A stretch of 6,339 nt of DNA from Bacteroidota bacterium. GTDB lineage: Bacteria > Bacteroidota > Bacteroidia > Bacteroidales > PUMT01. The translations under genes were made by a program, and so were the position numbers. Shown here in pieces: positions 5,118-6,339 of the stretch (position 1 is its first letter; the number at the start of each line of letters is the position of its first letter). Below the pieces are notes generated by a model. That model ran no database searches. It was not told the origin of the DNA and saw only the letters and a list, made by a program, of their open reading frames with translations. The stretch covers positions 1 to 6,339 of the forward strand of contig PXAP01000079.1 in the NCBI GenBank assembly GCA_003567115.1, written 5' to 3'.

Positions 5118-5178
5118 TTATGGTTTTATTTTATACAGGTGGGTTCTTAGATTTGCAGCCTTATGGTTTTATTTTATA
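5113..5178. repeat. 23-bp direct repeat spanning the 3' end of the BASS gene
   Basis: A perfect 23-bp sequence starting CAGCCTTATGG occurs at 5113-5135 and 5156-5178, 43 bp apart with 20 bp between. The second copy contains the last codons (YKIKP-like) and stop codon of the BASS transporter. The first is a free-standing copy of that gene end, and it abuts the truncated ORF at 4881-5117. This may be the scar of a tandem duplication or of an integration/excision event at the gene's 3' end. Confidence 0.8.
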
Positions 5179-6096
5179 TAGCTTTTTGTTTACAAAAAAT
5201 GAGTACACAATGGCGAATAAAATGATAAATATGCTTAACACGGCCGCAGGCATGGCTACAACGGGGTCGCCTTCGAAAAACCTGGTTGAAAGAACAGCTG
5301 CAAACGCAGCACTTTTAATTGTCATAACAAATGTACTGCTTATAATTAAAGCTTTGTTTTCAGTAATTTTTGCCATTACATAATTGTATACAGCTGCAAG
5401 CAGAAACATTGTTATAACAAAAACTGCTGCTATCCTTAATACCATAAAGGGCTCCTGAAAGAATACCTCGCGGTTCATGCCGATAATCGGTGCGATAATC
5501 AGGAAAAACAACCATTTAGTGGCCGTTCCCGCAGTTCTTCGGGCATAAGGCAAAATTTTTGGATGTCTTAAAAAACGGCTTAATATCAACGGAATAATAA
5601 TTAACTGTAACATTATCTGCATTATCATCAGCGGTGATATCAAAGACGTACCCAGAAATACCAGCAAAATTGAAGGGGTTAAAACAATTGCAACCAAAAA
5701 CAGACCGAACAAGCCGGTAGTCGAATAATTGATGTCCCCTTTAAGCATTGTCGTAAACGGTACGACGGCCGGCCCCGGTGGTGCAGCCACTATTATTATA
5801 AATCCCACCCACAAAGACTCATATCCGGACTTGTAAAAAAAGAGCCATGCAAGAGTCACTGTTAATATTCCGGTTAAAAGGTAATTTAAAGAAAGAGACC
5901 CGGCCAGGGATTTTATAAGATTTGAAGGGTTTTTCCAGGATTTGAATGAAAAGTTAACTGTTGATGCCACCATTGCAAGCATCAGTAAATAAAGGGATAT
6001 TTCGGATAGAAATTCGATTGAATCACCCAGGATTAAACCTGCAACAAGTGAGAGAGTCAATACAAAATCGCGGTGATTTAATATTTTTATCGACAT
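5161..6096 (-). CDS. BASS-family (bile acid:sodium symporter-like) membrane transporter
   Basis: ATG 6096 to TAA 5161 gives 311 residues, normal length for the SBF/BASS family (COG0385, PF01758/PF13593). The protein is almost wholly hydrophobic, with about nine or ten membrane helices: roughly 10-25, 32-48, 65-87, 93-112, 124-147, 153-173, 193-208, 217-242, 249-270 and 279-302. The signature is VAAPPGPAVVPFTTMLKGDI at 103-122, followed by NYSTTG. In the family the AAPPA/GD segment sits by the unwound crossing helices that bind sodium and the organic anion. A second crossing region probably lies around 256-282 (FVMTIKSAAFAAV...GDPVVAMPAAV). Substrates in the family range from bile acids to pantoate, pyruvate and other carboxylates; none can be assigned here. 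No Shine-Dalgarno sequence precedes it, and it stands alone with a long AT-rich leader. It is the last intact gene before debris begins downstream. Confidence 0.88.
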   Translation of the reverse strand: MSIKILNHRDFVLTLSLVAGLILGDSIEFLSEISLYLLMLAMVASTVNFSFKSWKNPSNLIKSLAGSLSLNYLLTGILTVTLAWLFFYKSGYESLWVGFIIIVAAPPGPAVVPFTTMLKGDINYSTTGLFGLFLVAIVLTPSILLVFLGTSLISPLMIMQIMLQLIIIPLILSRFLRHPKILPYARRTAGTATKWLFFLIIAPIIGMNREVFFQEPFMVLRIAAVFVITMFLLAAVYNYVMAKITENKALIISSTFVMTIKSAAFAAVLSTRFFEGDPVVAMPAAVLSIFIILFAIVYSFFVNKKLYKIKP

Positions 6097-6272
6097 ATTT
6101 TATATGGCAGCCGTTTTACATTTTTTTTAAATTCTTATCTGACTGTAAATAATCTGACTTTATCGATTGTCGGTGAAAACCCGGTTTAATTGGTATTTTT
6201 TTTTGAATTAAAAACATCGTTAAAAAAATTTTGTGTGTCTGTAAAAATAAATAGAAATTTTAAAAATGCAGC
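6097..6272. other. AT-rich intergenic leader of the BASS gene
   Basis: No coding frame is convincing. The 8-mer ATCTGACT occurs twice (6137-6144 and 6152-6159), 15 bp apart and about 40-65 bases upstream of the transporter start. That is a possible regulator half-site pair, but one this short could be chance. No TAnnTTTG box is seen. Confidence 0.35.
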
Positions 6273-6339
6273 TTAGCTTAACTCAGCGTCCATATTAAAG
6301 GGGGAGGTCCATGGGTAGATTGGCGGGTGACCTGGAGCG
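6273..6339 (-). other. GC-richer edge segment, probably the end or start of a cut gene
   Basis: Base composition shifts sharply at about 6270. Two readings compete. On the minus strand an open frame entering from outside ends APGHPPIYPWTSPFNMDAEL and then S-stop at 6273, a natural-looking C-terminus. On the plus strand ATG 6311, with GGGGGAGG just upstream, starts MGRLAGDLE and runs off the edge. The strong Shine-Dalgarno sequence would be unusual beside the other genes here. Neither is recognised. Confidence 0.3.

Noticed and set aside
5063..5383. Plus-strand open frames at 5063-5383 and 5961-6152
   Set aside because: Antisense shadows over the two ends of the BASS transporter gene.

Overview
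The window looks like low-density accessory DNA from an anaerobic member of the Bacteroidota. Two fragments of the Fibrobacter-succinogenes-major-paralogue (FISUMP, TIGR02145) lipoprotein-type family, with WMDRNLGA and YGDLYQWGR motifs, point there. So do the AT-rich intergenic DNA, the general lack of Shine-Dalgarno sites and a TAnnTTTG-type promoter element. There is no rRNA, tRNA or CRISPR array that I can see.

Layout. At 1-594 (minus) is the N-terminal two-fifths or so of an erythromycin-esterase-family protein, cut by the window edge, with an intrinsic terminator just upstream of it. At 600-1410 lie a small unassigned frame, a plus-strand scrap resembling the C-terminus of CapA/poly-gamma-glutamate proteins, and a broken FISUMP gene. 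The C-terminal tail of an ImmA/IrrE-type protein follows (1411-1650, minus). It runs directly into the 3' end of a complete DUF4143-type AAA ATPase (1634-2821, minus), which has a striking palindromic or repeated operator-like sequence at its start. At 2890-3200 is a decayed AbiEii nucleotidyltransferase tail. At 3198-3720 is a second broken FISUMP gene with a good terminator.

The stretch 3836-4264 holds a 24-bp tandem repeat resembling an IS21-type end, then a 192-bp MITE-like element with terminal inverted repeats and a perfect 9-bp target duplication, then the tail of an antitoxin-like gene. At 4304-4821 (minus) is a frameshifted cysteine-rich protein. At 4881-5117 is a truncated small helical protein. 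At 5161-6096 (minus) is an intact BASS-family (bile acid:sodium symporter-like) membrane transporter, whose 3' end is partly duplicated 43 bp downstream. The last 60 bases are richer in G+C and belong to something cut by the window edge.

How it fits together. Only two genes look complete and functional here, the DUF4143 ATPase and the BASS transporter. The esterase looks intact as far as it is visible. Most of the rest is debris, and most pieces are gene 3' ends that have lost their 5' parts. Several pieces (ImmA/IrrE, AbiEii, antitoxin-like) come from toxin-antitoxin or mobile-element regulation, so the best reading is a decayed defence/TA islet scarred by small mobile elements. I see no convincing complete novel system.
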